Of a stretch of DNA of 64,000 nucleotides, positions 35,413-43,323 are shown piece after piece. The stretch is from Akkermansiaceae bacterium UBA7890 (GTDB lineage: Bacteria; Verrucomicrobiota; Verrucomicrobiia; Verrucomicrobiales; Akkermansiaceae), in the NCBI GenBank assembly GCA_002501065.1, contig DLRK01000043.1, positions 30,137-94,136 of the forward strand. The letters run 5' to 3'. The position numbers and the translations under genes were made by a program. The notes below the pieces were generated by a model that saw only the letters and a list, made by a program, of their open reading frames with translations, was not told the origin of the DNA and searched no databases. How positions within the stretch are numbered: position 1 is the first letter of the stretch; each line of letters starts with the position of its first letter.

Positions 35413-35988
35413 ATGGTGCGATTCATCCTGGCGTCCGGATCTCCGCGTCGGAGTGACTTGCTGTCGAAAGCCGGATACGAATTCAAAGTGGAACCGGCCG
35501 AGGTGGAGGAGTGGCCACCGGGGAAGTATCCCTTTCGGAAACTTTGTGTGGCCAATGCCGCATTGAAGGCCAGGGAGGTCTCGCTGCAGCATCCCGAGGC
35601 TGTTGTGTTAGGGGCTGACACGCTTGTGGGGTTGGGAGGAGAAGTCATGGGGAAACCACGTGATATCGTGGAGGCGGCGTGCATGTTGGAGCGGTTGTCA
35701 GGGCGGGTGCACGAAGTGTGCACCGGCGTGTGTGTGCGTTGCGGAACGGAGGAGCGTGTCTTCTTTGAGGTGTCCTGGGTGCGATTCCAGAGATTCGGGA
35801 AAGATGTCATCAAGGACTACACGCAGCGGGTTAACGTGATCGACAAGGCAGGGGCCTACGCCATCCAGGAGCACGGGAAGATGCTGGTGGATAAGGTGGA
35901 GGGATCCTGTGACAACGTGGTGGGTTTGCCGATGGCACGGGTGGCGGGCGAGTTGGAACGATTCGGGGTCCTGCCGTGCGGGACTTGA
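35413..35988 (+). CDS. maf: Maf-type nucleoside triphosphate pyrophosphatase
   Basis: A 191-residue house-cleaning enzyme that hydrolyses non-canonical or regulatory NTPs to NMP and pyrophosphate. Family motifs: LASGSPRRSDLL at the start, GADTLV (catalytic Asp), GKPRD, and YAIQEHGKMLVDKVEGS near the C-terminus. ATG 35413 is chosen because it has a good Shine-Dalgarno sequence (GAGGAG, 5 nt upstream); the frame is open 7 codons further up. It is translated from the transcript of the zinc-ribbon gene. Confidence 0.93.
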   Translation: MVRFILASGSPRRSDLLSKAGYEFKVEPAEVEEWPPGKYPFRKLCVANAALKAREVSLQHPEAVVLGADTLVGLGGEVMGKPRDIVEAACMLERLSGRVHEVCTGVCVRCGTEERVFFEVSWVRFQRFGKDVIKDYTQRVNVIDKAGAYAIQEHGKMLVDKVEGSCDNVVGLPMARVAGELERFGVLPCGT

Positions 35989-36095
35989 TCGAGAGGAGGG
36001 AGTTTTAGTCCTGATTACGCGGTGGCGAGGCAGGGAATTGAGTGGGAGACAAGTTGGGAATTGGTTAAGGGGCGGGATTGTGGGAAATATGGAGC

Positions 36096-37031
36096 GTGAG
36101 CACGGTGGCAAGGTATCCCCTGATCCTGAATCCGAGGGCTCGAAGTGAGCGGGCGCGGCGGGCGCGGCACTTCGTGATGGAGCATGCGACGCGATTTGCG
36201 ATTTATGCCACCAACAGTGCGGAGGAGGCGGCGGAACTGGCCCGGCGTTTTTCCGAGGCAGGAGAGGCTGTCGTGGTGGCGGCGGGTGGAGACGGCACGC
36301 TCAATGCCGTGGTGGGGGGGTTGAGCGGTTCAGAGACTGTGCTGGGAATCCTTCCCACGGGAACAATGAATGTCTTTGCGCGTGAACTGAACATCCCCTT
36401 CGGGCATCTGGCGGAAGCGCTCGAGGTGATCGATGCGGGGCATGTGAAGGAAGTGGATCTCTTTGAGGTGGAGGGTACGCCCTTCGTGCAGATGGCGGGA
36501 GTGGGCTTCGATGCGCAGGTCATTGAGGAGACCACGAGCGAAGCGAAGCGGCGACTGGGACCGCTGGCGTATATTCTCTCGGCGGTCAGGGTGCTGGGAT
36601 CCGAGCCTCCACGGATGAAGGTTTATTTTGACGAGGGACATATCGTGGAGGGGGCTTGTGTCCTGCTGGGCAACGGGGCGCTCTATGGGGGGCAGTTACG
36701 CCTTTTCGGGAAGGCGGACAACGCAGACGATCTCCTGGATGTCCTGGTCTATAAGAAAGCTGGTTACAAGGCGGCCCTGGGGTCGCTGGGGACGGTGGCG
36801 CGGGGAGGTTTCGAGGCGGATGGCAAGGTGGTGGAGTATTATCAGACTTCCGGCCTTACCGTGGAATGTGACCGGGAGGTTCCCGTGGAGGTGGACGGCG
36901 AGTTGTGGGGGCGGACCGGACGGGTGGAGTTCAAGGCCATGACCGAGAAGTTGCAGGTCCTGGCCCCGGAGGAACGGGGGAAGAACTGGTGGGAGCAGAT
37001 GCTGGCGAATCTCACGCCGGGAGCCAATTGA
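36096..37031 (+). CDS. Diacylglycerol/lipid kinase family protein (YegS/BmrU-like)
   Basis: A 311-residue protein of the DAGK catalytic superfamily, which phosphorylates diacylglycerol or related lipids at the membrane. Motifs: PLILNPRARSERARR, AAGGDGTLNAVVGG (nucleotide-binding GGDGT), and LGILPTGTMNVFARELN. In the C-terminal domain LLGNGALYGGQLRLF is the usual N-G-x-x-x-G-G strand. Start choice is uncertain: GTG 36096 has GGAG close by; TTG 36078 and GTG 36105 are in the same frame. A perfect 21-nt palindrome lies 10 nt after the stop. Confidence 0.88.
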   Translation: MSTVARYPLILNPRARSERARRARHFVMEHATRFAIYATNSAEEAAELARRFSEAGEAVVVAAGGDGTLNAVVGGLSGSETVLGILPTGTMNVFARELNIPFGHLAEALEVIDAGHVKEVDLFEVEGTPFVQMAGVGFDAQVIEETTSEAKRRLGPLAYILSAVRVLGSEPPRMKVYFDEGHIVEGACVLLGNGALYGGQLRLFGKADNADDLLDVLVYKKAGYKAALGSLGTVARGGFEADGKVVEYYQTSGLTVECDREVPVEVDGELWGRTGRVEFKAMTEKLQVLAPEERGKNWWEQMLANLTPGAN

Positions 37032-37040
37032 TAGTGGTGG

Positions 37041-37061
37041 GGAAGGTTAAATTAACCTTCC
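37041..37061. repeat. Perfect 10-bp inverted repeat with single central base
   Basis: GGAAGGTTAA-A-TTAACCTTCC between the lipid-kinase gene and the unknown gene at 37095. As RNA it could fold as an 8-bp stem with a 5-nt loop followed by CUCUUCC, a weak terminator. As DNA it is a good dimeric operator. Confidence 0.55.
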
Positions 37062-37094
37062 TCTTCCGGAGGGAAATTCCAGAATCGTGATGCA

Positions 37095-37826
37095 GTGAAG
37101 TCCAGGCTTGATGATCTCTTTGAGTTCGCGTGTGGCGAAGTGAGGGATGAGGACTTCCGGGTCTTCTGTCCCGAGGATCCGGGTGACATGAGTTACGTGG
37201 ATCTGTGCAGCGGAGTGCGCTCCCGGAAGGAGATCCCTGAAGTGGTTGATCCGGAATGGTTCGAGATCTTCGGGATCGCCCAGCGGGGGAGTCCGGAGCA
37301 ATCGTCGCAGGAGGACCGTTTTGTGCGCTTCAAATTGTTTTGCGGGGCGGTGGCGGCGAATTTTCTTCTCAAGGAACCGGGCCTCGACCCGGTGGTGATC
37401 GTCAATTATGTCTGCTGTTCCCTGGTGCAGTCGGCGCGGGCGATGACGGACCATGGATTGACATCCATTTTGCTGGATGTCTTTCCGGCCCTGGCAAAGG
37501 AAATGGAGGATTACCGGGCGCCGAGTGGCTGGGTGGTCCAGGAGTATCCCTTCTGCCTGTTGGCAGGGATGTTGGTGGCGGAGGACCTGGAGGACTACGA
37601 ATGGTCGGCGAAACTGGCGGTGCGGTTGGTGAAGGCGGAGGAGCAGGTGAGGGAAGAGAGCTTTTTCCCGGGACACGAGTTTCTCCTTGGGCTGACAAAC
37701 TATGATTCCCTGCACCAGGAATGGCTTGCCCTGGCCGAATCCCTGAAGAATCCGGAGAAGGATGAAGCAGTGGATTCGGTAAAGGCCCGGTTAGGGGGCG
37801 TGGAGAAGTGGCGGAACCAGGATTAA
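37095..37826 (+). CDS. Conserved-looking soluble protein of unknown function
   Basis: A 243-residue acidic protein, no signal peptide or membrane helix. I recognise no family. It has many aromatic and Asp/Glu residues, a central helical region (FCGAVAANFLLKEPG, VIVNYVCCSLVQSARAMTD) and a C-terminal region (LAGMLVAEDLEDYEWSAKLA, FFPGHEFLLGLTNYDSLH). The start is GTG 37095; an out-of-frame ATG lies 5 nt before it. The 21-nt palindrome at 37041-37061 is 33 nt upstream and may regulate it. Convergent with thiS. Confidence 0.6.
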   Translation: MKSRLDDLFEFACGEVRDEDFRVFCPEDPGDMSYVDLCSGVRSRKEIPEVVDPEWFEIFGIAQRGSPEQSSQEDRFVRFKLFCGAVAANFLLKEPGLDPVVIVNYVCCSLVQSARAMTDHGLTSILLDVFPALAKEMEDYRAPSGWVVQEYPFCLLAGMLVAEDLEDYEWSAKLAVRLVKAEEQVREESFFPGHEFLLGLTNYDSLHQEWLALAESLKNPEKDEAVDSVKARLGGVEKWRNQD

Positions 37827-37890
37827 AAATGCCGGATTCCGTGATGATGGACCGTCTGCAGGTGGAACCAGGAATTCCTGTGGTGATGGT

Positions 37891-38091
37891 CTAGCCGCCG
37901 GCGGCGAGGACGATGATTTCCACCCGGGCTCCCTCCGAGAGGGCGGTGGAGTTGTGATCGCCACGGGGCAGAGCCTGGCCATCCAGTTCTGTCACCACGG
38001 GTTTGTGGGCGAGGTCCAGAGACTTGAGGAGATCGGCGACGGTGGTTTCGCATTCGAGTGCGTGTGCCCTGCCGTTGAGGATAATCTGCAT
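37891..38091 (-). CDS. thiS: Sulfur carrier protein ThiS
   Basis: A 66-residue beta-grasp sulfur carrier for thiazole synthesis in thiamine biosynthesis. The start MQIILNGRAHALECETTVADLL and the C-terminal GG (after VEIIVLAA), where thiocarboxylate forms, identify it. It is 17 nt downstream of thiH on the same strand. thiG and thiF, its usual partners, are not in the window. Confidence 0.9.
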   Translation of the reverse strand: MQIILNGRAHALECETTVADLLKSLDLAHKPVVTELDGQALPRGDHNSTALSEGARVEIIVLAAGG

Positions 38092-38108
38092 CTCGAAGGG
38101 GGGGAGGA

Positions 38109-39266
38109 TCAGGCCGGGGCAGGCGCAAGGATTTCACGGTCCCAGTCTTTCCAGACTGGATCGAAACCCTCGCTGCGGAGTTGAGCAGCGACGGTACCGG
38201 CCGGACGTTCGTCGTCTATTTCAAACTGTGGAGTGGCCCGGGCCTGGGAGCAACCGGTCGCTTGTCCGGTGGGATCAAGCTCAACCCGTCTTCCCCTGAT
38301 GGTGTGGTGAAGGTCTTCTGCGCCTGCGCCGGTGTAGCCGCCCGGTTCGGTGTGGGAACCGGCGGAAACGTGCGTGACCCCGAGGGGAAAGAGGCGGTCA
38401 CGGAGGGTGGCTGGTTCCCGGGTGGAGAGGACGATGCCGACCTGGGGAAAGGTGAGACGGAAGGCGCAGATGAGTTGAACGAGTTGACGATCGGTGAGGG
38501 TGAGACCGGGGTCGGCCTGGTGTCGGTGATTTCCGGCGTGGGGCCGCAGTCGTGGGAAGGAGATGGTGAATTGTGCCTTCCAGCAGTGCTTGTAGAGGTA
38601 TTCGAGATGGGCGGCGAGAGAGAGGGCTTCGGTGCGCCAGTCGGCGAGGCCGAAGAGGGCCCCGATTCCAATGCGCCGGAAACCGCCGGCATAGGCACGC
38701 TCTGGGCAGTCGAGGCGCCAGTCGAATGCCTTCTTGGGCCCGGCGGTATGGAGGCGTTGGTAGGTTTCCCGGTGATAGGTTTCCTGGTAAACGACCAGGC
38801 CTTCCGCTCCGCAGGAGACCAGTTCCGCATATTGTCCGTCCTCCATGGGTCCGACCTCGATCCCGAGGGTGGGAACAGAGGGGGAGAGGAGGCGCAGGCA
38901 ATCCTGCAGGTAACCCTCCGAGACGAACCCGGGATGCTCGCCGGCCACGAGGAGGAGGTTGCGGAATCCGAGCGAGTGGAGGTGCCGGGCTTCGGTGGCG
39001 ATCTGATCCAGGGTGAGGGTTGTCCGCAGGATGGGATTGTCGCGTGAGAATCCGCAGTAGCTGCAGTTGTTTACACACTCGTTGGAAAGGTAGAGCGGTG
39101 CAAAGAGGCGCATCGTGCGTCCGAAATGACGCCGGGAGAGCGCCGAGCTTTTCCGTGCCCGGGATTCCAGTTCGTCCGGGGGAAGAGGAGTCAGAAGGGA
39201 CGCAAATCGCCGCAGGAGCGGAGAAAGCGGTCGATCCGGGTCTGCGAAGCAGGCTGCGAAGCTCAC
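38109..39266 (-). CDS. thiH: 2-iminoacetate synthase ThiH (radical SAM)
   Basis: A 385-residue radical SAM enzyme that cleaves tyrosine to give dehydroglycine for the thiamine thiazole ring. The iron-sulfur Cys are at 64, 68 and 71 in CVNNCSYCGF. The AdoMet region is LLVAGEHPGF, and the C-terminal EGFDPVWKDWDREIL is the family ending. The start is GTG with no ATG nearby; a TTGACA hexamer is 32 nt upstream but no good -10 follows it. It is transcribed with thiS. I see no TPP riboswitch upstream. Confidence 0.88.
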   Translation of the reverse strand: MSFAACFADPDRPLSPLLRRFASLLTPLPPDELESRARKSSALSRRHFGRTMRLFAPLYLSNECVNNCSYCGFSRDNPILRTTLTLDQIATEARHLHSLGFRNLLLVAGEHPGFVSEGYLQDCLRLLSPSVPTLGIEVGPMEDGQYAELVSCGAEGLVVYQETYHRETYQRLHTAGPKKAFDWRLDCPERAYAGGFRRIGIGALFGLADWRTEALSLAAHLEYLYKHCWKAQFTISFPRLRPHAGNHRHQADPGLTLTDRQLVQLICAFRLTFPQVGIVLSTREPATLRDRLFPLGVTHVSAGSHTEPGGYTGAGAEDLHHTIRGRRVELDPTGQATGCSQARATPQFEIDDERPAGTVAAQLRSEGFDPVWKDWDREILAPAPA

Positions 39267-39533
39267 GGACAGGAGAGGTCGGATTTGCGGAGGGGAATGT
39301 CAAAGGGGAAAAGGGGGGGTGGGGGGCTTCTGAAGAAACTGGGGGGGCTTCTGAAGAAACCGGGAACTGGAACTCACCCTTTCACGGGGGAGCGAAGGGC
39401 GGGGAAGAGGCGCTTACCCGGACCCGCTGATGGGGAGAAGGGACAGGATAGCAGGAAAATAACATGGAAATGCGCATGGCAGGGGATTGAACGCTTGATC
39501 AAGTGGGGCGGGAGCGGCACCTTCGCAGCGGCA
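39267..39533. other. Divergent intergenic region with a 21-bp tandem repeat
   Basis: 267 nt between thiH (minus) and the membrane-protein gene at 39534 (plus). A unit of about 21 bp, GGGGGGCTTCTGAAGAAAC plus two bases, is present nearly twice (39321-39339 and 39341-39360). Each copy has the dyad CTTC-T-GAAG, and the dyads are 21 bp apart (two helical turns). A 10-bp palindrome CTTGATCAAG lies at 39494-39503. No RNA gene was seen. Confidence 0.45.
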
Positions 39534-40433
39534 ATGAGTGAAGTGGAGACCATTGAGTGCCGTCCCACCAGATGGTTCTATCTCAGGGCCGGGGCCATGG
39601 TCCTGATGTTCGGGGTGTTCCTGGTGCTGTTTCTGAAGGACTGGAAGGTCGGTTGGCCGAAAAAAAACGAGATCTATTACACCTTCAAGGCCTTCGAGGA
39701 GGCCAAGACGAAGTTTGCCGAACACGAGGACAAGAAAGGTGGTGCGGAGGAGTGGGAGGCATTCGCGCAGGCGCAGGTGATAGGTTTTCCGGATGGTGAA
39801 GGCATACTGCCACCAGGAGTAGATTCCTCCATCCGGTGGCCGGCTGTCCTGAACGACTATGCTGGCTACAGGAAGGCCCTGGAGGAAGAGGGAAAAAAGG
39901 CGATTCCCCCCTTGTGGACGAAGTACACCGATGAGAGGGGTTGGAGTTCTTCCATTCCAAAGAAGAGCTATGAGGCAGCCAAGATCCAGGAGCAGCTGTA
40001 TTACGGAATCGGGAGTGGAGTTCTCCTGTTGATCACGGGATTTTTTCTGATCCGGACTTTGCGGCGTACGATGAAAGTGGACGGGGAAGCCTACTACGCG
40101 CCGGACGGTGCGAGGATTCCCTTCAGTTCGGTGCGCAGGATTGATGTGCGGAAGTGGGGAACCAAGGGGTTGGCTTACCTTTTCTATCGGGAGGAAGGGG
40201 CCCCGGAGGAGAGCGCGCTCAGGAAATCGAAGGTGGACGGGATGGTCTACGGACAATTCAAACAGGAGGAGGGGGCCCCTGCGGAAGCTCTCTTCCAGCG
40301 CATTCGCGACAATTTCAAAGGCGAGTTGATCGAGTTGGTCGAGTCGAAAGAGGACGAGGTGGAGAGTGGGGCGGAAGAGGCCGGAGAGGCCGGAGGGGAG
40401 GAGGGGCCAGGGGAGAACGGTCCGAAGGAGTAG
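39534..40433 (+). CDS. Two-helix membrane protein of unknown function
   Basis: A 299-residue protein. One transmembrane helix lies at about 15-35 (LRAGAMVLMFGVFLVLF) and another at about 160-180 (YYGIGSGVLLLITGFFLI), with a roughly 125-residue extracytoplasmic loop between. A cytoplasmic PH-like segment follows (VDGEAYYAPDGARIPFSSV, then RRIDVRKWGTKGLAY), and the tail is a Glu/Gly-rich low-complexity run. The frame is open far upstream, but the ATG at 39534 is the first that puts the protein in order. acpP begins 68 nt later. No family recognised. Confidence 0.65.
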   Translation: MSEVETIECRPTRWFYLRAGAMVLMFGVFLVLFLKDWKVGWPKKNEIYYTFKAFEEAKTKFAEHEDKKGGAEEWEAFAQAQVIGFPDGEGILPPGVDSSIRWPAVLNDYAGYRKALEEEGKKAIPPLWTKYTDERGWSSSIPKKSYEAAKIQEQLYYGIGSGVLLLITGFFLIRTLRRTMKVDGEAYYAPDGARIPFSSVRRIDVRKWGTKGLAYLFYREEGAPEESALRKSKVDGMVYGQFKQEEGAPAEALFQRIRDNFKGELIELVESKEDEVESGAEEAGEAGGEEGPGENGPKE

Positions 40434-40501
40434 ATTTTCAGAGTTGCCAAGTGCGTCAAGGAGGGCTAAGCCAGAAACAAGCAACCAATTGCGACGGATA
40501 C

Positions 40502-40741
40502 ATGTCAGAATCAAGCGAAGAGAAGGTCAGGGGTATCATAGTGGAACAGCTCGGAGTAAACGCCGATCAGGTGACCCGGGAGTCGAAAATGATTGAGGAT
40601 CTGGGAGCAGATTCCCTCGATGCGGTGGAATTGGTGATGGCCGTCGAGGAGGAGTTCGGGATTGAGGTTCCGGACGATCAGGCCGAGAAGCTGGTTGCGG
40701 TTGGCGATATTATCGATTACGTGGATAAGCCCTCCTCCTGA
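40502..40741 (+). CDS. acpP: Acyl carrier protein
   Basis: A 79-residue acidic four-helix carrier for fatty-acid synthesis. The phosphopantetheine serine is Ser38 in the invariant DSLD (LGADSLDAVEL). The start EEKVRGIIVEQLGVN is typical. The coding frame is open back to 40154, overlapping the membrane-protein gene in another frame, but ATG 40502 gives the normal length. A strong intrinsic terminator follows at 40770. Confidence 0.97.
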   Translation: MSESSEEKVRGIIVEQLGVNADQVTRESKMIEDLGADSLDAVELVMAVEEEFGIEVPDDQAEKLVAVGDIIDYVDKPSS

Positions 40742-40769
40742 GCAAGTTGCGCCTATTATCCAAGGTGTG

Positions 40770-40800
40770 GGGTGGGTCCATAAGGACCTGCCCTTTTCGT
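40770..40800 (+). terminator. Intrinsic terminator after acpP
   Basis: A 10-bp stem GGGTGGGTCC (40770-40779) / GGACCTGCCC (40784-40793), including two G-T wobbles, with an ATAA loop, followed directly by TTTTCGT. It is the clearest intrinsic terminator in the window, 28 nt after the acpP stop. Confidence 0.8.
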
Positions 40801-40839
40801 TGTCAGGGGGGGCATGGTAGGCGATGATGAAGGCGGAGA

Positions 40840-41358
40840 ATGTATTCCCCCGATGATATCCAATACGCGCTGGAGACGACCAGCGTGCTGTATGAACCGG
40901 ACCGCCGGATTGACACCTTCGGGAACACGCGTTTCGAGTTCCTTCTCCTGAGCGAATTGATGGACTCGGTGGGACAGGTCCGAATCCGGAGTGGGGAGGT
41001 AGAGGCCAATCAGCCGACCATCATCAAGCCTGAGGCTTATAACGGAATCGAGTTCGAGGGGTTCGGTGACGATGCAGAGAGATTCCATCAGTGGCTTCAC
41101 GAGCACGGACTGAAGATCGCCTTCCTGAATTACCAGTTCAAGCGCGGGGAGGTCCGGGAGGAGTTGCTGCACGACTCCCTGGAGGCGGTGCGGGAGCGGG
41201 TGCTTGATGACGCCCGGCGGATGGGCAACCCGATGCAGGTCGTGATTGAAGGCGTAGACGACGCGTGGGAGATCAGCCTCCTGCGCTTCATCTTCGAGAT
41301 CGTGGACAAGAGTTCGGAGATCAATAGGTTCGATTTCAAGCGCAAGGGCTTGCTTTAG
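40840..41358 (+). CDS. Protein of unknown function
   Basis: A 172-residue soluble, acidic protein without signal peptide or membrane helix. The N-terminal half (DDIQYALETTSVLYEPDRRI, then FEFLLLSELMDSVGQVRIRSG) is followed by a central YNGIEFEGFGDDAERFHQWL and a helical C-terminal half (EELLHDSLEAVRERVLDDA). I do not recognise the family. The ATG is preceded closely by GGCGGAGA. It sits just after the acpP terminator, before the LysM gene, so it may start a new transcription unit. Confidence 0.6.
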   Translation: MYSPDDIQYALETTSVLYEPDRRIDTFGNTRFEFLLLSELMDSVGQVRIRSGEVEANQPTIIKPEAYNGIEFEGFGDDAERFHQWLHEHGLKIAFLNYQFKRGEVREELLHDSLEAVRERVLDDARRMGNPMQVVIEGVDDAWEISLLRFIFEIVDKSSEINRFDFKRKGLL

Positions 41359-41406
41359 GGCCCTGTCAGACAGTTTGCCAGATGATGAAGACGATTAGTC
41401 CTGTGA

Positions 41407-42288
41407 ATGCCCCCCCAGGACACTAGTGCACTGCAGATTATGATGTCCCTCATCAAGGTTTTTGCCGCTCTGCTGGTGCTGGGGGTGCTGGGCGCGACTG
41501 TGGCGCTGGTTGAACGACTGAAGAGGGAGAGCGCCGAGCCGCAGTTGCGGAAAAACTCCGAGACCCTGGAGAGTGTCCCGTCAGTGGAACCTGGAGAGAT
41601 TGCATTCGAGCGGGCAAGGGAGTTGCTGGCAACCGGTCAGTTCGAGAACGCGCGTGAGAAACTTGAATTTCTGGTGGGAGTCTACCCGTCTTCGGCCTCG
41701 GCAGGCGAGGCCCGCCGGATTCTGGGAGAGTTGAATCTCGACGATCTGCTCTCCACCGAAGTGATGGAGGGGAAGACGATGTATGAGGTGAAGTCGGGAG
41801 ACAACTTCACCAGGATAGCGGCCAAGCACGAGACCACCCTGGATTGCATCATGCATATGAACGGTCTGCAGAGGATGGACAAGCTCTACCCCGGAGACGA
41901 ACTGGTACTGCTGCCCTTGAAATTCAACATCAAGATAGACGTGTCCCGCAAGCTCCTGAGCTTATACAAGGAGGGACGCCTTCTGAAGTCCTACAACCTG
42001 CTCCACGCCAGGGCGCGGAACTCACGAGGGGAGTTGCGATCCAGAATCGGGCAGAAAATCGGCCTGCTGAAGGATGGGCAGAGGGTTTCACCAGTGAAGT
42101 TCCAGAGCTACCGGACCGCCAGGAAGGTGCTGATCCTCGATCATCGCGGCCTGCAGTTGCGCCAGGTCGGGATGGCGGAAGAGGATGACACCGGAAGGGG
42201 TTTTTTCCTTTCGGAAGCTGACATGGAGGAGTTGGCTCTCTTATTGAGAGTCGGGAACGAGGTGGAAGTCCGCTTCGGTAACCAGTAA
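41407..42288 (+). CDS. LysM protein with a degenerate L,D-transpeptidase-like C-terminal domain
   Basis: A 293-residue protein. One N-terminal transmembrane helix lies at about 13-34, a TPR-like helical region at 65-112, a LysM peptidoglycan-binding domain at 125-169 (YEVKSGDNFTRIAAKHETTL), and then about 115 residues with the strand order of a YkuD L,D-transpeptidase (FNIKIDVSRKLLSLYKEG, VLILDHRGLQLRQVG). The catalytic H-G ... S-x-G-C-R motif is missing: the corresponding stretch reads GRGFFLSEADMEELALLLR, and the only Cys (147) is in LysM. It is therefore a probable non-enzymatic cell-wall-binding protein. accA follows 11 nt later. Alternative ATGs lie at 41440 and 41443. Confidence 0.7.
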   Translation: MPPQDTSALQIMMSLIKVFAALLVLGVLGATVALVERLKRESAEPQLRKNSETLESVPSVEPGEIAFERARELLATGQFENAREKLEFLVGVYPSSASAGEARRILGELNLDDLLSTEVMEGKTMYEVKSGDNFTRIAAKHETTLDCIMHMNGLQRMDKLYPGDELVLLPLKFNIKIDVSRKLLSLYKEGRLLKSYNLLHARARNSRGELRSRIGQKIGLLKDGQRVSPVKFQSYRTARKVLILDHRGLQLRQVGMAEEDDTGRGFFLSEADMEELALLLRVGNEVEVRFGNQ

Positions 42289-42299
42289 GATGCGTGTCA

Positions 42300-43271
42300 A
42301 TGAACGACAGTAGCGGGAGACCCCAACCACTCGATTTTGAGAAACCCATAGCGGAGCTCGAAGGGGAGTTGGGGGATATGCGCGAGAAGGCGCGCTCCCA
42401 GGAAATTGATCTCAGCACGGAGATCGCAGCTCTGGAGGCGAAACTGGCGGAGGTGCGGAACAGCATTTACGAGAACCTGACACCATGGCAGCGTGTGCAG
42501 ATTGCGAGGCACGTCAACCGTCCCTTCATGCTCGACTATCTCAACGAAGCCTTTGATGACTTCTGCGAACTTCATGGCGACCGCCTGGTGGGAGACGACC
42601 AGGCCATGCCAGGTGGATTTGCCCTGCTCGATGGACGGCGCTGTGTGGTGATCGGGCACCAGAAGGGCCGTAATACCAAGGAGAATCTGGAGCGAAACTT
42701 CGGCAGTGCGCATCCCGAGGGATACCGCAAGGCCCTGCGCCTCATGAAGCTGGCCGAGAAGTTCAGGATTCCGGTTGTCTCGTTGATTGATACCCCGGGG
42801 GCGTTTCCGGGAATCGGGGCAGAGGAACGGAATATCGCGGAGGCAATCGCGCGGAATCTGCGGGAGATGATGAACCTGAGGACTCCGATCGTGGTGGCGG
42901 TGGTCGGAGAGGGTGGCTCAGGAGGTGCTCTCGGGGTTGGAGTGGCCGACCGCATTCTCATGCTGGAGAACGCTTATTACTCGGTGATCAGTCCGGAAGG
43001 GTGTGCCGCCATCCTCTGGAAGCACCGCAAGCATGCGCCGGAGGCGGCGGAGGCGATGAAGTTGACGGCTGAGGATCTGGCCGGGATGAGCTTGATTGAC
43101 GAGGTGGTTCCCGAGCCGAGGGGAGGAGCGCATCACGATGTCCGGTCAGCGACCGGCAATCTCAAGACTGCGCTGATCAGTCATATCGATGAGCTGGCAG
43201 ATTTATCGGAAGAGGAAATGCTGAATGCGCGTTACGAGAAGTTCCGGCAGGCGGGACAGTGGGCGGAATAG
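42300..43271 (+). CDS. accA: Acetyl-CoA carboxylase carboxyltransferase subunit alpha
   Basis: Transfers the carboxyl group from biotin to acetyl-CoA, the first committed step of fatty-acid synthesis; pairs with AccD (not in the window). Motifs: PWQRVQIARHVNRP, FGSAHPEGYRKALRLMKLAEKF (conserved), SLIDTPGAFPGIGAEERN, and VVGEGGSGGALGVGVADRI. The length of 323 is normal. A GTG at 42294 is in frame two codons earlier. It lies directly behind the LysM gene and near acpP, consistent with a lipid-synthesis neighbourhood. Convergent with the haem dehydrogenase gene. Confidence 0.96.
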   Translation: MNDSSGRPQPLDFEKPIAELEGELGDMREKARSQEIDLSTEIAALEAKLAEVRNSIYENLTPWQRVQIARHVNRPFMLDYLNEAFDDFCELHGDRLVGDDQAMPGGFALLDGRRCVVIGHQKGRNTKENLERNFGSAHPEGYRKALRLMKLAEKFRIPVVSLIDTPGAFPGIGAEERNIAEAIARNLREMMNLRTPIVVAVVGEGGSGGALGVGVADRILMLENAYYSVISPEGCAAILWKHRKHAPEAAEAMKLTAEDLAGMSLIDEVVPEPRGGAHHDVRSATGNLKTALISHIDELADLSEEEMLNARYEKFRQAGQWAE

Positions 43272-43323
43272 CTGCGGAGGATCCGGGTTCCTGATGGTTA
43301 GCGTTCGGGGTGCCCCCCGCATG

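Noticed and set aside
39267..39360. TPP riboswitch upstream of thiH
   Set aside because: Searched by eye for the CUGAGA and ACCUGAUC core elements on the minus strand; neither is present.
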